A program made the translations under genes and the position numbers. From Panagrolaimus kolymaensis (Eukaryota > Nematoda > Chromadorea > Rhabditida > Panagrolaimidae), in assembly GCA_028622995.1 (NCBI GenBank), contig JAJQJQ010000002.1, positions 11,532,001 to 11,596,000 of the forward strand: a stretch of DNA of 64,000 nt, written 5' to 3'. Positions 23,401 through 37,899 of the stretch are shown piece after piece (the stretch's first letter is position 1; the number at the start of each line of letters is the position of its first letter). Under the pieces are notes generated by a model. It saw only the letters and a list, made by a program, of their open reading frames with translations. It was not told where the DNA came from and made no database searches.

Positions 23401-26400
23401 AAATAAAGACGGCATTTAAAATTGCTCGATTTTATGTTGCTGCAACTCGGGTGTAACAATTTTTTGATTTTGTTTTTTTAAACATTTTTAAACAAATTTT
23501 CTTTTGTCATTCCATTAAACACTTTCACAAAGTAAAACTAAAAATAAAGATGGCATTTCAAATTGCTCGATTTTATGTTGCTGCAACTCGGGTGTAATAA
23601 TTTTTTGATTTTGTTTTTTTAAACATTTTTAAACAAATTTTCTTTTGTCATTCCATTAAATACTTTCACAAAGTAAAACTAAAAATAAAGACGGCATTTA
23701 AAATTGCTCGATTTTATGTTGCTGCAACTCGGGTGTAATAATTTTTTGATTTTGTTTTTTTAAACATTTTTAAACAAATTTTCTTTTGTCATTCCATTAA
23801 ACACTTTCACAAAGTAAAACTAAAAATAAAGATGGCATTTCAAATTGCTCGATTTTATGTTGCTGCAACTCGGGTGTAATAATTTTTTGATTTTGTTTTT
23901 TTAAACATTTTAAAACAAATTTTCTTTTGTCATTCCATTAAACACTTTCACAAAGTAAAACTAAAAATAAAGATGGCATTTCAAATTGCTCGATTTTATG
24001 TTGCTGCAACTCGGGTGTAATAATTTTTTGATTTTGTTTTTTTAAACATTTTTAAACAAATTTGCTTTTGTCATTCCATTAAACACTTTCACAAAGTAAA
24101 ACTAAAAATAAAGATGGCATTTCAAATTGCTCGATTTTATGTTGCTGCAACTCGGGTGTAATAATTTTTTGATTTTGTTTTTTTAAACATTTTTAAACAA
24201 ATTTTCTTTTGTCATTCCATTAAACACTTTCACAAAGTAAAACTAAAAATAAAGATGGCATTTCAAATTGCTCGATTTTATGTTGCTGCAACTCGGGTGT
24301 AATAATTTTTTGATTTTGTTTTTTTAAACATTTTTAAACAAATTTGCTTTTGTCATTCCATTAAACACTTTCACAAAGTAAAACTAAAAATAAAGATGGC
24401 ATTTCAAATTGCTCGATTTTATGTTGCTGCAACTCGGGTGTAATAATTTTTTGATTTTGTTTTTTTAAACATTTTTAAACAAATTTTCTTTTGTCATTCC
24501 ATTAAACACTTTCACAAAGTAAAACTAAAAATAAAGATGGCATTTCAAATTGCTCGATTTTATGTTGCTGCAACTCGGGTGTAATAATTTTTTGATTTTG
24601 TTTTTTTAAACATTTTTAAACAAATTTGCTTTTGTCATTCCATTAAACACTTTCACAAAGTAAAACTAAAAATAAAGACGGCATTTAAAATTGCTCGATT
24701 TTATGTTGCTGCAACTCGGGTGTAATAATTTTTTAATTTTGTTTTTTTAAACATTTTTAAACAAATTTTCTTTTGTCATTCCATTAAACACTTTCACAAA
24801 GTAAAACTAAAAATAAAGATGGCATTTCAAATTGCTCGATTTTATGTTGCTGCAACTCGGGTGTAATAATTTTTTGATTTTGTTTTTTTAAACATTTTTA
24901 AACAAATTTTCTTTTGTCATTCCATTAAACACTTTCACAAAGTAAAACTAAAAATAAAGATGGCATTTCAAATTGCTCGATTTTATGTTGCTGCAACTCG
25001 GGTGTAATAATTTTTTGATTTTGTTTTTTTAAACATTTTTAAACAAATTTGCTTTTGTCATTCCATTAAACACTTTCACAAAGTAAAACTAAAAATAAAG
25101 ATGGCATTTCAAATTGCTCGATTTTATGTTGCTGCAACTCGGGTGTAATAATTTTTTGATTTTGTTTTTTTAAACATTTTTAAACAAATTTTCTTTTGTC
25201 ATTCCATTAAACACTTTCACAAAGTAAAACTAAAAATAAAGATGGCATTTCAAATTGCTCGATTTTATGTTGCTGCAACTCGGGTGTAATAATTTTTTGA
25301 TTTTGTTTTTTTAAACATTTTTAAACAAATTTGCTTTTGTCATTCCATTAAACACTTTCACAAAGTAAAACTAAAAATAAAGACGGCATTTAAAATTGCT
25401 CGATTTTATGTTGCTGCAACTCGGGTGTAATAATTTTTTAATTTTGTTTTTTTAAACATTTTTAAACAAATTTTCTTTTGTCATTCCATTAAATACTTTC
25501 ACAAAGTAAAACTAAAAATAAAGATGTCATTTCAAATTGCTCGATTTTATGTTGCTGCAACTCGGGTGTAATAATTTTTTAATTTTGTTTTTTTAAACAT
25601 TTTTAAACAAATTTTCTTTTGTCATTCCATTAAACACTTTCACAAAGTAAAACTAAAAATAAAGATGGCATTTCAAATTGCTCGATTTTATGTTGCTGCA
25701 ACTCGGGTGTAATAATTTTTTGATTTTGTTTTTTTAAACATTTTAAAACAAATTTTCTTTTGTCATTCCATTAAATACTTTCACAAAGTAAAACTAAAAA
25801 TAAAGACGGCATTTAAAATTGCTCGATTTTATGTTGCTGCAACTCGGGTGTAATAATTTTTTGATTTTGTTTTTTTAAACATTTTTAAACAAATTTTCTT
25901 TTGTCATTCCATTAAACACTTTCACAAAGTAAAACTAAAAATAAAGATGGCATTTCAAATTGCTCGATTTTATGTTGCTGCAACTCGGGTGTAATAATTT
26001 TTTGATTTTGTTTTTTTAAACATTTTTAAACAAATTTGCTTTTGTCATTCCATTAAACACTTTCACAAAGTAAAACTAAAAATAAAGATGGCATTTCAAA
26101 TTGCTCGATTTTATGTTGCTGCAACTCGGGTGTAATAATTTTTTGATTTTGTTTTTTTAAACATTTTTAAACAAATTTTCTTTTGTCATTCCATTAAACA
26201 CTTTCACAAAGTAAAACTAAAAATAAAGATGGCATTTCAAATTGCTCGATTTTATGTTGCTGCAACTCGGGTGTAATAATTTTTTGATTTTGTTTTTTTA
26301 AACATTTTTAAACAAATTTTCTTTTGTCATTCCATTAAACACTTTCACAAAGTAAAACTAAAAATAAAGATGGCATTTCAAATTGCTCGATTTTATGTTG

Positions 26401-28020
26401 CTGCAACTCGGGTGTAATAATTTTTTGATTTTGTTTTTTTAAACATTTTTAAACAAATTTTCTTTTGTCATTCCATTAAACACTTTCACAAAGTAAAACT
26501 AAAAATAAAGATGGCATTTCAAATTGCTCGATTTTATGTTGCTGCAACTCGGGTGTAATAATTTTTTGATTTTGTTTTTTTAAACATTTTTAAACAAATT
26601 TTCTTTTGTCATTCCATTAAACAATTTCACAAAGTAAAACTAAAAATAAAGATGGCATTTCAAATTGCTCGATTTTATGTTGCTGCAACTCGGGTGTAAT
26701 AATTTTTTGATTTTGTTTTTTTAAACATTTTTAAACAAATTTTCTTTTGTCATTCCATTAAACACTTTCACAAAGTAAAACTAAAAATAAAGATGGCATT
26801 TCAAAATGCTCGATTTTATGTTGCTGCAACTCGGGTGTAATAATTTTTTGATTTTGTTTTTTTAAACATTTTTAAACAAATTTTCTTTTGTCATTCCATT
26901 AAACACTTTCACAAAGTAAAACTAAAAATAAAGATGGCATTTCAAATTGCTCGATTTTATGTTGCTGCAACTCGGGTGTAATAATTTTTTGATTTTGTTT
27001 TTTTAAACATTTTTAAACAAATTTTCTTTTGTCATTCCATTAAACACTTTCACAAAGTAAAACTAAAAATAAAGACGGCATTTCAAATTGCTCGATTTTA
27101 TGTTGCTGCAACTCGGGTGTAATAATTTTTTGATTTTGTTTTTTTAAACATTTTTAAACAAATTTTCTTTTGTCATTCCATTAAATACTTTCACAAAGTA
27201 AAACTAAAAATAAAGACGGCATTTAAAATTGCTCGATTTTATGTTGCTGCAACTCGGGTGTAATAATTTTTTGATTTTGTTTTTTTAAACATTTTAAAAC
27301 AAATTTTCTTTTGTCATTCCATTAAATACTTTCACAAAGTAAAACTAAAAATAAAGACGGCATTTAAAATTGCTCGATTTTATGTTGCTGCAACTCGGGT
27401 GTAATAATTTTTTGATTTTGTTTTTTTAAACATTTTTAAACAAATTTTCTTTTGTCATTCCATTAAATACTTTCACAAAGTAAAACTAAAAATAAAGACG
27501 GCATTTAAAATTGCTCGATTTTATGTTGCTGCAACTCGGGTGTAATAATTTTTTGATTTTGTTTTTTTAAACATTTTTAAACAAATTTTCTTTTGTCATT
27601 CCATTAAATACTTTCACAAAGTAAAACTAAAAATAAAGACGGCATTTAAAATTGCTCGATTTTATGTTGCTGCAACTCGGGTGTAATAATTTTTTAATTT
27701 TGTTTTTTTAAACATTTTTAAACAAATTTTCTTTTGTCATTCCATTAAATACTTTCACAAAGTAAAACTAAAAATAAAGATGTCATTTCAAATTGCTCGA
27801 TTTTATGTTGCTGCAACTCGGGTGTAATAATTTTTTAATTTTGTTTTTTTAAACATTTTTAAACAAATTTTCTTTTGTCATTCCATTAAACACTTTCACA
27901 AAGTAAAACTAAAAATAAAGATGGCATTTCAAATTGCTCGATTTTATGTTGCTGCAACTCGGGTGTAATAATTTTTTGATTTTGTTTTTTTAAACATTTT
28001 AAAACAAATTTTCTTTTGTC
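20440..28020. repeat. Irregular higher-order repeats in the block centre
   Basis: A GATGTCATTTC monomer with TTTTTTAATTTTG, followed by a GATGGCATTTC monomer, recurs at 20447, 21434, 22703, 25523 and 27779. The spacings are 987, 1269, 2820 and 2256 bp, which are exactly 7, 9, 20 and 16 monomers. A CATTTTAAAAC variant often accompanies it. The phase never slips by a base. Confidence 0.85.
24061..25340. repeat. Dimeric sub-block of the satellite
   Basis: The substitution AAATTTGCTTTTG (in place of AAATTTTCTTTTG) appears at 24061, 24343, 24625, 25048 and 25330, at spacings of 282, 282, 423 and 282 bp. Alternate monomers carry it, so the local repeat unit is a 282-bp dimer with one inserted or lost monomer. 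Confidence 0.85.
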
Positions 28021-31000
28021 ATTCCATTAAATACTTTCACAAAGTAAAACTAAAAATAAAGACGGCATTTAAAATTGCTCGATTTTATGTTGCTGCAACT
28101 CGGGTGTAATAATTTTTTGATTTTGTTTTTTTAAACATTTTTAAACAAATTTTCTTTTGTCATTCCATTAAACACTTTCACAAAGTAAAACTAAAAATAA
28201 AGATGGCATTTCAAATTGCTCGATTTTATGTTGCTGCAACTCGGGTGTAATAATTTTTTGATTTTGTTTTTTTAAACATTTTAAAACAAATTTTCTTTTG
28301 TCATTCCATTAAACACTTTCACAAAGTAAAACTAAAAATAAAGATGGCATTTCAAATTGCTCGATTTTATGTTGCTGCAACTCGGGTGTAATAATTTTTT
28401 GATTTTGTTTTTTTAAACATTTTTAAACAAATTTTCTTTTGTCATTCCATTAAATACTTTCACAAAGTAAAACTAAAAATAAAGACGGCATTTAAAATTG
28501 CTCGATTTTATGTTGCTGCAACTCGGGTGTAATAATTTTTTGATTTTGTTTTTTTAAACATTTTTAAACAAATTTTCTTTTGTCATTCCATTAAACACTT
28601 TCACAAAGTAAAACTAAAAATAAAGATGGCATTTCAAATTGCTCGATTTTATGTTGCTGCAACTCGGGTGTAATAATTTTTTGATTTTGTTTTTTTAAAC
28701 ATTTTTAAACAAATTTTCTTTTGTCATTCCATTAAATACTTTCACAAAGTAAAACTAAAAATAAAGACGGCATTTAAAATTGCTCGATTTTATGTTGCTG
28801 CAACTCGGGTGTAATAATTTTTTGATTTTGTTTTTTTAAACATTTTTAAACAAATTTTCTTTTGTCATTCCATTAAACACTTTCACAAAGTAAAACTAAA
28901 AATAAAGATGGCATTTCAAATTGCTCGATTTTATGTTGCTGCAACTCGGGTGTAATAATTTTTTGATTTTGTTTTTTTAAACATTTTAAAACAAATTTTC
29001 TTTTGTCATTCCATTAAACACTTTCACAAAGTAAAACTAAAAATAAAGATGGCATTTCAAATTGCTCGATTTTATGTTGCTGCAACTCGGGTGTAATAAT
29101 TTTTTGATTTTGTTTTTTTAAACATTTTTAAACAAATTTGCTTTTGTCATTCCATTAAACACTTTCACAAAGTAAAACTAAAAATAAAGATGGCATTTCA
29201 AATTGCTCGATTTTATGTTGCTGCAACTCGGGTGTAATAATTTTTTGATTTTGTTTTTTTAAACATTTTTAAACAAATTTTCTTTTGTCATTCCATTAAA
29301 CACTTTCACAAAGTAAAACTAAAAATAAAGATGGCATTTCAAATTGCTCGATTTTATGTTGCTGCAACTCGGGTGTAATAATTTTTTGATTTTGTTTTTT
29401 TAAACATTTTTAAACAAATTTGCTTTTGTCATTCCATTAAACACTTTCACAAAGTAAAACTAAAAATAAAGATGGCATTTCAAATTGCTCGATTTTATGT
29501 TGCTGCAACTCGGGTGTAATAATTTTTTGATTTTGTTTTTTTAAACATTTTTAAACAAATTTTCTTTTGTCATTCCATTAAACACTTTCACAAAGTAAAA
29601 CTAAAAATAAAGATGGCATTTCAAATTGCTCGATTTTATGTTGCTGCAACTCGGGTGTAATAATTTTTTGATTTTGTTTTTTTAAACATTTTTAAACAAA
29701 TTTGCTTTTGTCATTCCATTAAACACTTTCACAAAGTAAAACTAAAAATAAAGATGGCATTTCAAATTGCTCGATTTTATGTTGCTGCAACTCGGGTGTA
29801 ATAATTTTTTGATTTTGTTTTTTTAAACATTTTTAAACAAATTTTCTTTTGTCATTCCATTAAACACTTTCACAAAGTAAAACTAAAAATAAAGATGGCA
29901 TTTCAAATTGCTCGATTTTATGTTGCTGCAACTCGGGTGTAATAATTTTTTGATTTTGTTTTTTTAAACATTTTTAAACAAATTTTCTTTTGTCATTCCA
30001 TTAAACACTTTCACAAAGTAAAACTAAAAATAAAGATGGCATTTCAAATTGCTCGATTTTATGTTGCTGCAACTCGGGTGTAATAATTTTTTGATTTTGT
30101 TTTTTTAAACATTTTAAAACAAATTTTCTTTTGTCATTCCATTAAACACTTTCACAAAGTAAAACTAAAAATAAAGATGGCATTTCAAATTGCTCGATTT
30201 TATGTTGCTGCAACTCGGGTGTAATAATTTTTTGATTTTGTTTTTTTAAACATTTTTAAACAAATTTTCTTTTGTCATTCCATTAAATACTTTCACAAAG
30301 TAAAACTAAAAATAAAGACGGCATTTAAAATTGCTCGATTTTATGTTGCTGCAACTCGGGTGTAATAATTTTTTGATTTTGTTTTTTTAAACATTTTTAA
30401 ACAAATTTTCTTTTGTCATTCCATTAAACACTTTCACAAAGTAAAACTAAAAATAAAGATGGCATTTCAAATTGCTCGATTTTATGTTGCTGCAACTCGG
30501 GTGTAATAATTTTTTGATTTTGTTTTTTTAAACATTTTAAAACAAATTTTCTTTTGTCATTCCATTAAACACTTTCACAAAGTAAAACTAAAAATAAAGA
30601 TGGCATTTCAAATTGCTCGATTTTATGTTGCTGCAACTCGGGTGTAATAATTTTTTGATTTTGTTTTTTTAAACATTTTTAAACAAATTTGCTTTTGTCA
30701 TTCCATTAAACACTTTCACAAAGTAAAACTAAAAATAAAGATGGCATTTCAAATTGCTCGATTTTATGTTGCTGCAACTCGGGTGTAATAATTTTTTGAT
30801 TTTGTTTTTTTAAACATTTTTAAACAAATTTTCTTTTGTCATTCCATTAAACACTTTCACAAAGTAAAACTAAAAATAAAGATGGCATTTCAAATTGCTC
30901 GATTTTATGTTGCTGCAACTCGGGTGTAATAATTTTTTGATTTTGTTTTTTTAAACATTTTTAAACAAATTTTCTTTTGTCATTCCATTAAACACTTTCA

Positions 31001-34000
31001 CAAAGTAAAACTAAAAATAAAGATGGCATTTCAAATTGCTCGATTTTATGTTGCTGCAACTCGGGTGTAATAATTTTTTGATTTTGTTTTTTTAAACATT
31101 TTTAAACAAATTTTCTTTTGTCATTCCATTAAACACTTTCACAAAGTAAAACTAAAAATAAAGATGGCATTTCAAATTGCTCGATTTTATGTTGCTGCAA
31201 CTCGGGTGTAATAATTTTTTGATTTTGTTTTTTTAAACATTTTAAAACAAATTTTCTTTTGTCATTCCATTAAACACTTTCACAAAGTAAAACTAAAAAT
31301 AAAGATGGCATTTCAAATTGCTCGATTTTATGTTGCTGCAACTCGGGTGTAATAATTTTTTGATTTTGTTTTTTTAAACATTTTTAAACAAATTTGCTTT
31401 TGTCATTCCATTAAACACTTTCACAAAGTAAAACTAAAAATAAAGATGGCATTTCAAATTGCTCGATTTTATGTTGCTGCAACTCGGGTGTAATAATTTT
31501 TTGATTTTGTTTTTTTAAACATTTTTAAACAAATTTTCTTTTGTCATTCCATTAAACACTTTCACAAAGTAAAACTAAAAATAAAGATGGCATTTCAAAT
31601 TGCTCGATTTTATGTTGCTGCAACTCGGGTGTAATAATTTTTTGATTTTGTTTTTTTAAACATTTTTAAACAAATTTTCTTTTGTCATTCCATTAAACAC
31701 TTTCACAAAGTAAAACTAAAAATAAAGATGGCATTTCAAATTGCTCGATTTTATGTTGCTGCAACTCGGGTGTAATAATTTTTTGATTTTGTTTTTTTAA
31801 ACATTTTTAAACAAATTTTCTTTTGTCATTCCATTAAACACTTTCACAAAGTAAAACTAAAAATAAAGATGGCATTTCAAATTGCTCGATTTTATGTTGC
31901 TGCAACTCGGGTGTAATAATTTTTTGATTTTGTTTTTTTAAACATTTTTAAACAAATTTTCTTTTGTCATTCCATTAAACACTTTCACAAAGTAAAACTA
32001 AAAATAAAGATGGCATTTCAAATTGCTCGATTTTATGTTGCTGCAACTCGGGTGTAATAATTTTTTGATTTTGTTTTTTTAAACATTTTTAAACAAATTT
32101 TCTTTTGTCATTCCATTAAACACTTTCACAAAGTAAAACTAAAAATAAAGATGGCATTTCAAAATGCTCGATTTTATGTTGCTGCAACTCGGGTGTAATA
32201 ATTTTTTGATTTTGTTTTTTTAAACATTTTTAAACAAATTTTCTTTTGTCATTCCATTAAACACTTTCACAAAGTAAAACTAAAAATAAAGATGGCATTT
32301 CAAATTGCTCGATTTTATGTTGCTGCAACTCGGGTGTAATAATTTTTTGATTTTGTTTTTTTAAACATTTTTAAACAAATTTTCTTTTGTCATTCCATTA
32401 AACACTTTCACAAAGTAAAACTAAAAATAAAGACGGCATTTCAAATTGCTCGATTTTATGTTGCTGCAACTCGGGTGTAATAATTTTTTGATTTTGTTTT
32501 TTTAAACATTTTTAAACAAATTTTCTTTTGTCATTCCATTAAATACTTTCACAAAGTAAAACTAAAAATAAAGACGGCATTTAAAATTGCTCGATTTTAT
32601 GTTGCTGCAACTCGGGTGTAATAATTTTTTGATTTTGTTTTTTTAAACATTTTAAAACAAATTTTCTTTTGTCATTCCATTAAACACTTTCACAAAGTAA
32701 AACTAAAAATAAAGATGGCATTTCAAATTGCTCGATTTTATGTTGCTGCAACTCGGGTGTAATAATTTTTTGATTTTGTTTTTTTAAACATTTTTAAACA
32801 AATTTTCTTTTGTCATTCCATTAAATACTTTCACAAAGTAAAACTAAAAATAAAGACGGCATTTAAAATTGCTCGATTTTATGTTGCTGCAACTCGGGTG
32901 TAATAATTTTTTGATTTTGTTTTTTTAAACATTTTTAAACAAATTTTCTTTTGTCATTCCATTAAATACTTTCACAAAGTAAAACTAAAAATAAAGACGG
33001 CATTTAAAATTGCTCGATTTTATGTTGCTGCAACTCGGGTGTAATAATTTTTTGATTTTGTTTTTTTAAACATTTTTAAACAAATTTTCTTTTGTCATTC
33101 CATTAAATACTTTCACAAAGTAAAACTAAAAATAAAGATGGCATTTCAAATTGCTCGATTTTATGTTGCTGCAACTCGGGTGTAATAATTTTTTGATTTT
33201 GTTTTTTTAAACATTTTTAAACAAATTTTCTTTTGTCATTCCATTAAATACTTTCACAAAGTAAAACTAAAAATAAAGACGGCATTTAAAATTGCTCGAT
33301 TTTATGTTGCTGCAACTCGGGTGTAATAATTTTTTGATTTTGTTTTTTTAAACATTTTTAAACAAATTTTCTTTTGTCATTCCATTAAATACTTTCACAA
33401 AGTAAAACTAAAAATAAAGACGGCATTTAAAATTGCTCGATTTTATGTTGCTGCAACTCGGGTGTAATAATTTTTTGATTTTGTTTTTTTAAACATTTTA
33501 AAACAAATTTTCTTTTGTCATTCCATTAAACACTTTCACAAAGTAAAACTAAAAATAAAGATGGCATTTCAAATTGCTCGATTTTATGTTGCTGCAACTC
33601 GGGTGTAATAATTTTTTGATTTTGTTTTTTTAAACATTTTTAAACAAATTTTCTTTTGTCATTCCATTAAACACTTTCACAAAGTAAAACTAAAAATAAA
33701 GATGGCATTTCAAATTGCTCGATTTTATGTTGCTGCAACTCGGGTGTAATAATTTTTTGATTTTGTTTTTTTAAACATTTTTAAACAAATTTTCTTTTGT
33801 CATTCCATTAAATACTTTCACAAAGTAAAACTAAAAATAAAGACGGCATTTAAAATTGCTCGATTTTATGTTGCTGCAACTCGGGTGTAATAATTTTTTG
33901 ATTTTGTTTTTTTAAACATTTTAAAACAAATTTTCTTTTGTCATTCCATTAAACACTTTCACAAAGTAAAACTAAAAATAAAGATGGCATTTCAAATTGC

Positions 34001-37000
34001 TCGATTTTATGTTGCTGCAACTCGGGTGTAATAATTTTTTGATTTTGTTTTTTTAAACATTTTTAAACAAATTTTCTTTTGTCATTCCATTAAATACTTT
34101 CACAAAGTAAAACTAAAAATAAAGACGGCATTTCAAATTGCTCGATTTTATGTTGCTGCAACTCGGGTGTAATAATTTTTTGATTTTGTTTTTTTAAACA
34201 TTTTTAAACAAATTTTCTTTTGTCATTCCATTAAATACTTTCACAAAGTAAAACTAAAAATAAAGATGGCATTTCAAATTGCTCGATTTTATGTTGCTGC
34301 AACTCGCGTGTAATAATTTTTTGATTTTGTTTTTTTAAACATTTTTAAACAAATTTTCTTTTGTCATTCCATTAAATACTTTCACAAAGTAAAACTAAAA
34401 ATAAAGACGGCATTTAAAATTGCTCGATTTTATGTTGCTGCAACTCGCGTGTAATAATTTTTTGATTTTGTTTTTTTAAACATTTTTAAACAAATTTTCT
34501 TTTGTCATTTCATTAAACACTTTCACAAAGTAAAACTAAAAATAAAGATGGCATTTCAAATTGCTCGATTTTATGTTGCTGCAACTCGCGTGTAATAATT
34601 TTTTGATTTTGTTTTTTTAAACATTTTTAAACAAATTTTCTTTTGTCATTCCATTAAATACTTTCACAAAGTAAAACTAAAAATAAAGACGGCATTTCAA
34701 ATTGCTCGATTTTATGTTGCTGCAACTCGCGTGTAATAATTTTTTGATTTTGTTTTTTTAAACATTTTTAAACAAATTTTCTTTTGTCATTCCATTAAAT
34801 ACTTTCACAAAGTAAAACTAAAAATAAAGACGGCATTTAAAATTGCTCGATTTTATGTTGCTGCAACTCGCGTGTAATAATTTTTTGATTTTGTTTTTTT
34901 AAACATTTTTAAACAAATTTTCTTTTGTCATTCCATTAAATACTTTCACAAAGTAAAACTAAAAATAAAGACGGCATTTCAAATTGCTCGATTTTATGTT
35001 GCTGCAACTCGGGTGTAATAATTTTTTGATTTTGTTTTTTTAAACATTTTTAAACAAATTTTCTTTTGTCATTCCATTAAATACTTTCACAAAGTAAAAC
35101 TAAAAATAAAGATGGCATTTCAAATTGCTCGATTTTATGTTGCTGCAACTCGGGTGTAATAATTTTTTGATTTTGTTTTTTTAAACATTTTTAAACAAAT
35201 TTTCTTTTGTCATTCCATTAAATACTTTCACAAAGTAAAACTAAAAATAAAGACGGCATTTAAAATTGCTCGATTTTATGTTGCTGCAACTCGGGTGTAA
35301 TAATTTTTTGATTTTGTTTTTTTAAACATTTTTAAACAAATTTTCTTTTGTCATTCCATTAAATACTTTCACAAAGTAAAACTAAAAATAAAGACGGCAT
35401 TTAAAATTGCTCGATTTTATGTTGCTGCAACTCGGGTGTAATAATTTTTTGATTTTGTTTTTTTAAACATTTTTAAACAAATTTTCTTTTGTCATTCCAT
35501 TAAACACTTTCACAAAGTAAAACTAAAAATAAAGACGGCATTTAAAATTGCTCGATTTTATGTTGCTGCAACTCGGGTGTAATAATTTTTTGATTTTGTT
35601 TTTTTAAACATTTTTAAACAAATTTTCTTTTGTCATTCCATTAAATACTTTCACAAAGTAAAACTAAAAATAAAGACGGCATTTAAAATTGCTCGATTTT
35701 ATGTTGCTGCAACTCGGGTGTAATAATTTTTTGATTTTGTTTTTTTAAACATTTTTAAACAAATTTTCTTTTGTCATTCCATTAAATACTTTCACAAAGT
35801 AAAACTAAAAATAAAGACGGCATTTAAAATTGCTCGATTTTATGTTGCTGCAACTCGGGTGTAATAATTTTTTGATTTTGTTTTTTTAAACATTTTTAAA
35901 CAAATTTTCTTTTGTCATTCCATTAAATACTTTCACAAAGTAAAACTAAAAATAAAGACGGCATTTAAAATTGCTCGATTTTATGTTGCTGCAACTCGGG
36001 TGTAATAATTTTTTGATTTTGTTTTTTTAAACATTTTTAAACAAATTTTCTTTTGTCATTCCATTAAATACTTTCACAAAGTAAAACTAAAAATAAAGAC
36101 GGCATTTAAAATTGCTCGATTTTATGTTGCTGCAACTCGGGTGTAATAATTTTTTGATTTTGTTTTTTTAAACATTTTTAAACAAATTTTCTTTTGTCAT
36201 TCCATTAAATACTTTCACAAAGTAAAACTAAAAATAAAGACGGCATTTAAAATTGCTCGATTTTATGTTGCTGCAACTCGGGTGTAATAATTTTTTGATT
36301 TTGTTTTTTTAAACATTTTTAAACAAATTTTCTTTTGTCATTCCATTAAATACTTTCACAAAGTAAAACTAAAAATAAAGACGGCATTTAAAATTGCTCG
36401 ATTTTATGTTGCTGCAACTCGGGTGTAATAATTTTTTGATTTTGTTTTTTTAAACATTTTTAAACAAATTTTCTTTTGTCATTCCATTAAATACTTTCAC
36501 AAAGTAAAACTAAAAATAAAGATGTCATTTCAAATTGCTCGATTTTATGTTGCTGCAACTCGGGTGTAATAATTTTTTGATTTTGTTTTTTTAAACATTT
36601 TTAAACAAATTTTCTTTTGTCATTCCATTAAATACTTTCACAAAGTAAAACTAAAAATAAAGATGTCATTTCAAATTGCTCGATTTTATGTTGCTGCAAC
36701 TCGGGTGTAATAATTTTTTGATTTTGTTTTTTTAAACATTTTTAAACAAATTTTCTTTTGTCATTCCATTAAATACTTTCACAAAGTAAAACTAAAAATA
36801 AAGACGGCATTTAAAATTGCTCGATTTTATGTTGCTGCAACTCGGGTGTAATAATTTTTTGATTTTGTTTTTTTAAACATTTTTAAACAAATTTTCTTTT
36901 GTCATTCCATTAAATACTTTCACAAAGTAAAACTAAAAATAAAGACGGCATTTAAAATTGCTCGATTTTATGTTGCTGCAACTCGGGTGTAATAATTTTT

Positions 37001-37899
37001 TGATTTTGTTTTTTTAAACATTTTTAAACAAATTTTCTTTTGTCATTCCATTAAATACTTTCACAAAGTAAAACTAAAAATAAAGACGGCATTTAAAATT
37101 GCTCGATTTTATGTTGCTGCAACTCGGGTGTAATAATTTTTTGATTTTGTTTTTTTAAACATTTTTAAACAAATTTTCTTTTGTCATTCCATTAAATACT
37201 TTCACAAAGTAAAACTAAAAATAAAGACGGCATTTAAAATTGCTCGATTTTATGTTGCTGCAACTCGGGTGTAATAATTTTTTGATTTTGTTTTTTTAAA
37301 CATTTTTAAACAAATTTTCTTTTGTCATTCCATTAAATACTTTCACAAAGTAAAACTAAAAATAAAGACGGCATTTAAAATTGCTCGATTTTATGTTGCT
37401 GCAACTCGGGTGTAATAATTTTTTGATTTTGTTTTTTTAAACATTTTTAAACAAATTTTCTTTTGTCATTCCATTAAATACTTTCACAAAGTAAAACTAA
37501 AAATAAAGACGGCATTTAAAATTGCTCGATTTTATGTTGCTGCAACTCGGGTGTAATAATTTTTTGATTTTGTTTTTTTAAACATTTTTAAACAAATTTT
37601 CTTTTGTCATTCCATTAAATACTTTCACAAAGTAAAACTAAAAATAAAGACGGCATTTAAAATTGCTCGATTTTATGTTGCTGCAACTCGGGTGTAATAA
37701 TTTTTTGATTTTGTTTTTTTAAACATTTTTAAACAAATTTTCTTTTGTCATTCCATTAAATACTTTCACAAAGTAAAACTAAAAATAAAGACGGCATTTA
37801 AAATTGCTCGATTTTATGTTGCTGCAACTCGGGTGTAATAATTTTTTGATTTTGTTTTTTTAAACATTTTTAAACAAATTTTCTTTTGTCATTCCATTA

